Below, piece by piece: positions 15,697 through 15,805 of a DNA stretch of 15,805 bases. The notes below the pieces were generated by a model. It worked only from the letters and a program-made list of their open reading frames with translations, had not been told where the DNA came from and did not search any database. The first letter of the stretch is position 1, and the number at the start of each line of letters is the position of its first letter. The DNA comes from an uncultured Granulicatella sp. (GTDB lineage Bacteria > Bacillota > Bacilli > Lactobacillales > Aerococcaceae): positions 1 through 15,805 of the forward strand of contig NZ_CALHIF010000047.1 in assembly GCF_938030755.1 (NCBI RefSeq). Reading direction: 5' to 3'. The translations under genes were made by a program, and so were the position numbers.

Positions 15697-15723
15697 GACA
15701 GGCAATAGTGCAGACTTTATAAT
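15695..15723 (+). promoter_or_regulatory. Perfect consensus sigma-A promoter firing rightward
   Basis: TTGACA (15695-15700), exactly 17 nt, TATAAT (15718-15723). Both hexamers are perfect and the spacing is optimal, so it should be very strong unless repressed. Transcription would start near 15730 and leave the window. Fourteen of the 17 spacer bases, and the -10, belong to the right inverted-repeat arm. Confidence 0.85.
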
Positions 15724-15730
15724 GAAAAGA

Positions 15731-15756
15731 ACTCGTTTTCTAAATAGATTACGAGT
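15731..15756 (+). other. Hairpin at the 5' end of the rightward transcript
   Basis: ACTCGT-TT-TCTA-AA-TAGA-TT-ACGAGT forms two helices with a symmetric TT/TT internal loop, right at the predicted transcript start. TAGATT (15745-15750) could instead pair with AATCTA (15784-15789), enclosing the GC-rich stretch, so two folds compete. No U-tract follows either one. It may stabilise the 5' end or belong to a structured leader or small RNA. Confidence 0.5.
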
Positions 15757-15805
15757 GAGCGGGCCAGGGCGTGGCAAGCAAGAAATCTAAAAAAAGATGA
15801 AAAAA

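Larger units (their letters stand above)
15420..15724. repeat. Segment bounded by 20/21-nt inverted repeats (MITE-like or invertible)
   Basis: The left arm (15420-15439) and right arm (15704-15724) are reverse complements over 20 bases with a single one-nucleotide indel; the inner 15 bases are perfect (AAAGTCTGCACTATT and its complement). The enclosed 264 bases are very AT-rich and hold no open frame of note. I see no clear target-site duplication and no transposase. It could be a miniature transposable element, an invertible segment or a paired regulatory site. The right arm forms part of a consensus promoter. Confidence 0.6.
15408..15805. other. Non-coding AT-rich region downstream of the LytTR gene
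   Basis: Almost 400 bases with stop codons in every frame and no reading frame longer than about 25 codons. It is much more AT-rich than the genes around it until 15679, after which GC-rich words appear (GGGCCAGGGCGTGG at 15761-15774). It contains the inverted-repeat segment, the repeated GTGAGTTAAA words, an alternating GGTT/AACC motif, a consensus promoter and a hairpin, listed separately. An ATG at 15797 near the right edge has no ribosome binding site and too little sequence to judge. Confidence 0.6.

Noticed and set aside
15722..15790. 22-codon open frame starting MKRTRFLNRL after the consensus promoter
   Set aside because: Its ATG overlaps the -10 hexamer, so it would not be on the transcript, and it has no ribosome binding site.
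1..15805. CRISPR arrays, tRNA or rRNA genes, complete insertion sequences
   Set aside because: No regularly spaced repeats, no cloverleaf-like sequence and no transposase gene were seen.

Overview
The window looks like the chromosome of a low-GC Gram-positive bacterium of the order Lactobacillales. The evidence is the AT-rich sequence, strong AAGGAGG-type ribosome binding sites, the rpsB-tsf-pyrH-frr cluster, and an AddAB/RexAB pair whose B subunit has lost the iron-sulfur cysteines seen in Bacillus AddB. A member of the Carnobacteriaceae such as Granulicatella is my best guess, but this is inference without any database search.

Layout. 1-954 (+): the tail of one phosphonate-type ABC permease and a complete second one (phnE), closed by a hairpin terminator at 977-1011 that also serves the convergent gene. 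1027-1653 (-): a YesL/DUF624 membrane protein. 1859-9120 (-): addB then addA, translationally coupled through an ATGA overlap, encoding the helicase-nuclease for double-strand-break repair. 9247-9483 (-): an NrdH-type redoxin behind a promoter carrying two strong NrdR-box matches, so probably controlled with ribonucleotide reduction. 9612-10256 (-): a membrane-anchored thermonuclease-type nuclease. 10309-13440 (-): rpsB, tsf, pyrH and frr, with an intrinsic terminator in each of the two intergenic gaps after rpsB and tsf, and another after frr. rpsB has a clear promoter and a leader of about 120 nt. 13628-14803 (-): an unrecognised membrane protein with a large probable extracellular domain. 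14973-15407 (+): a standalone LytTR DNA-binding regulator.

The last 400 bases hold no convincing gene. They are extremely AT-rich but carry a dense set of signals: 20/21-nt inverted repeats bounding about 300 bp, repeated GTGAGTTAAA words, an alternating GGTT/AACC/GGTT motif, and an exact-consensus promoter (TTGACA-N17-TATAAT) firing rightward out of the window. The right inverted-repeat arm forms most of that promoter's spacer and its -10. This LytTR/promoter region is the least ordinary part of the window. The rest is housekeeping, with several useful regulatory details. All coordinates and motifs were read by eye; no search, folding or alignment program was run.
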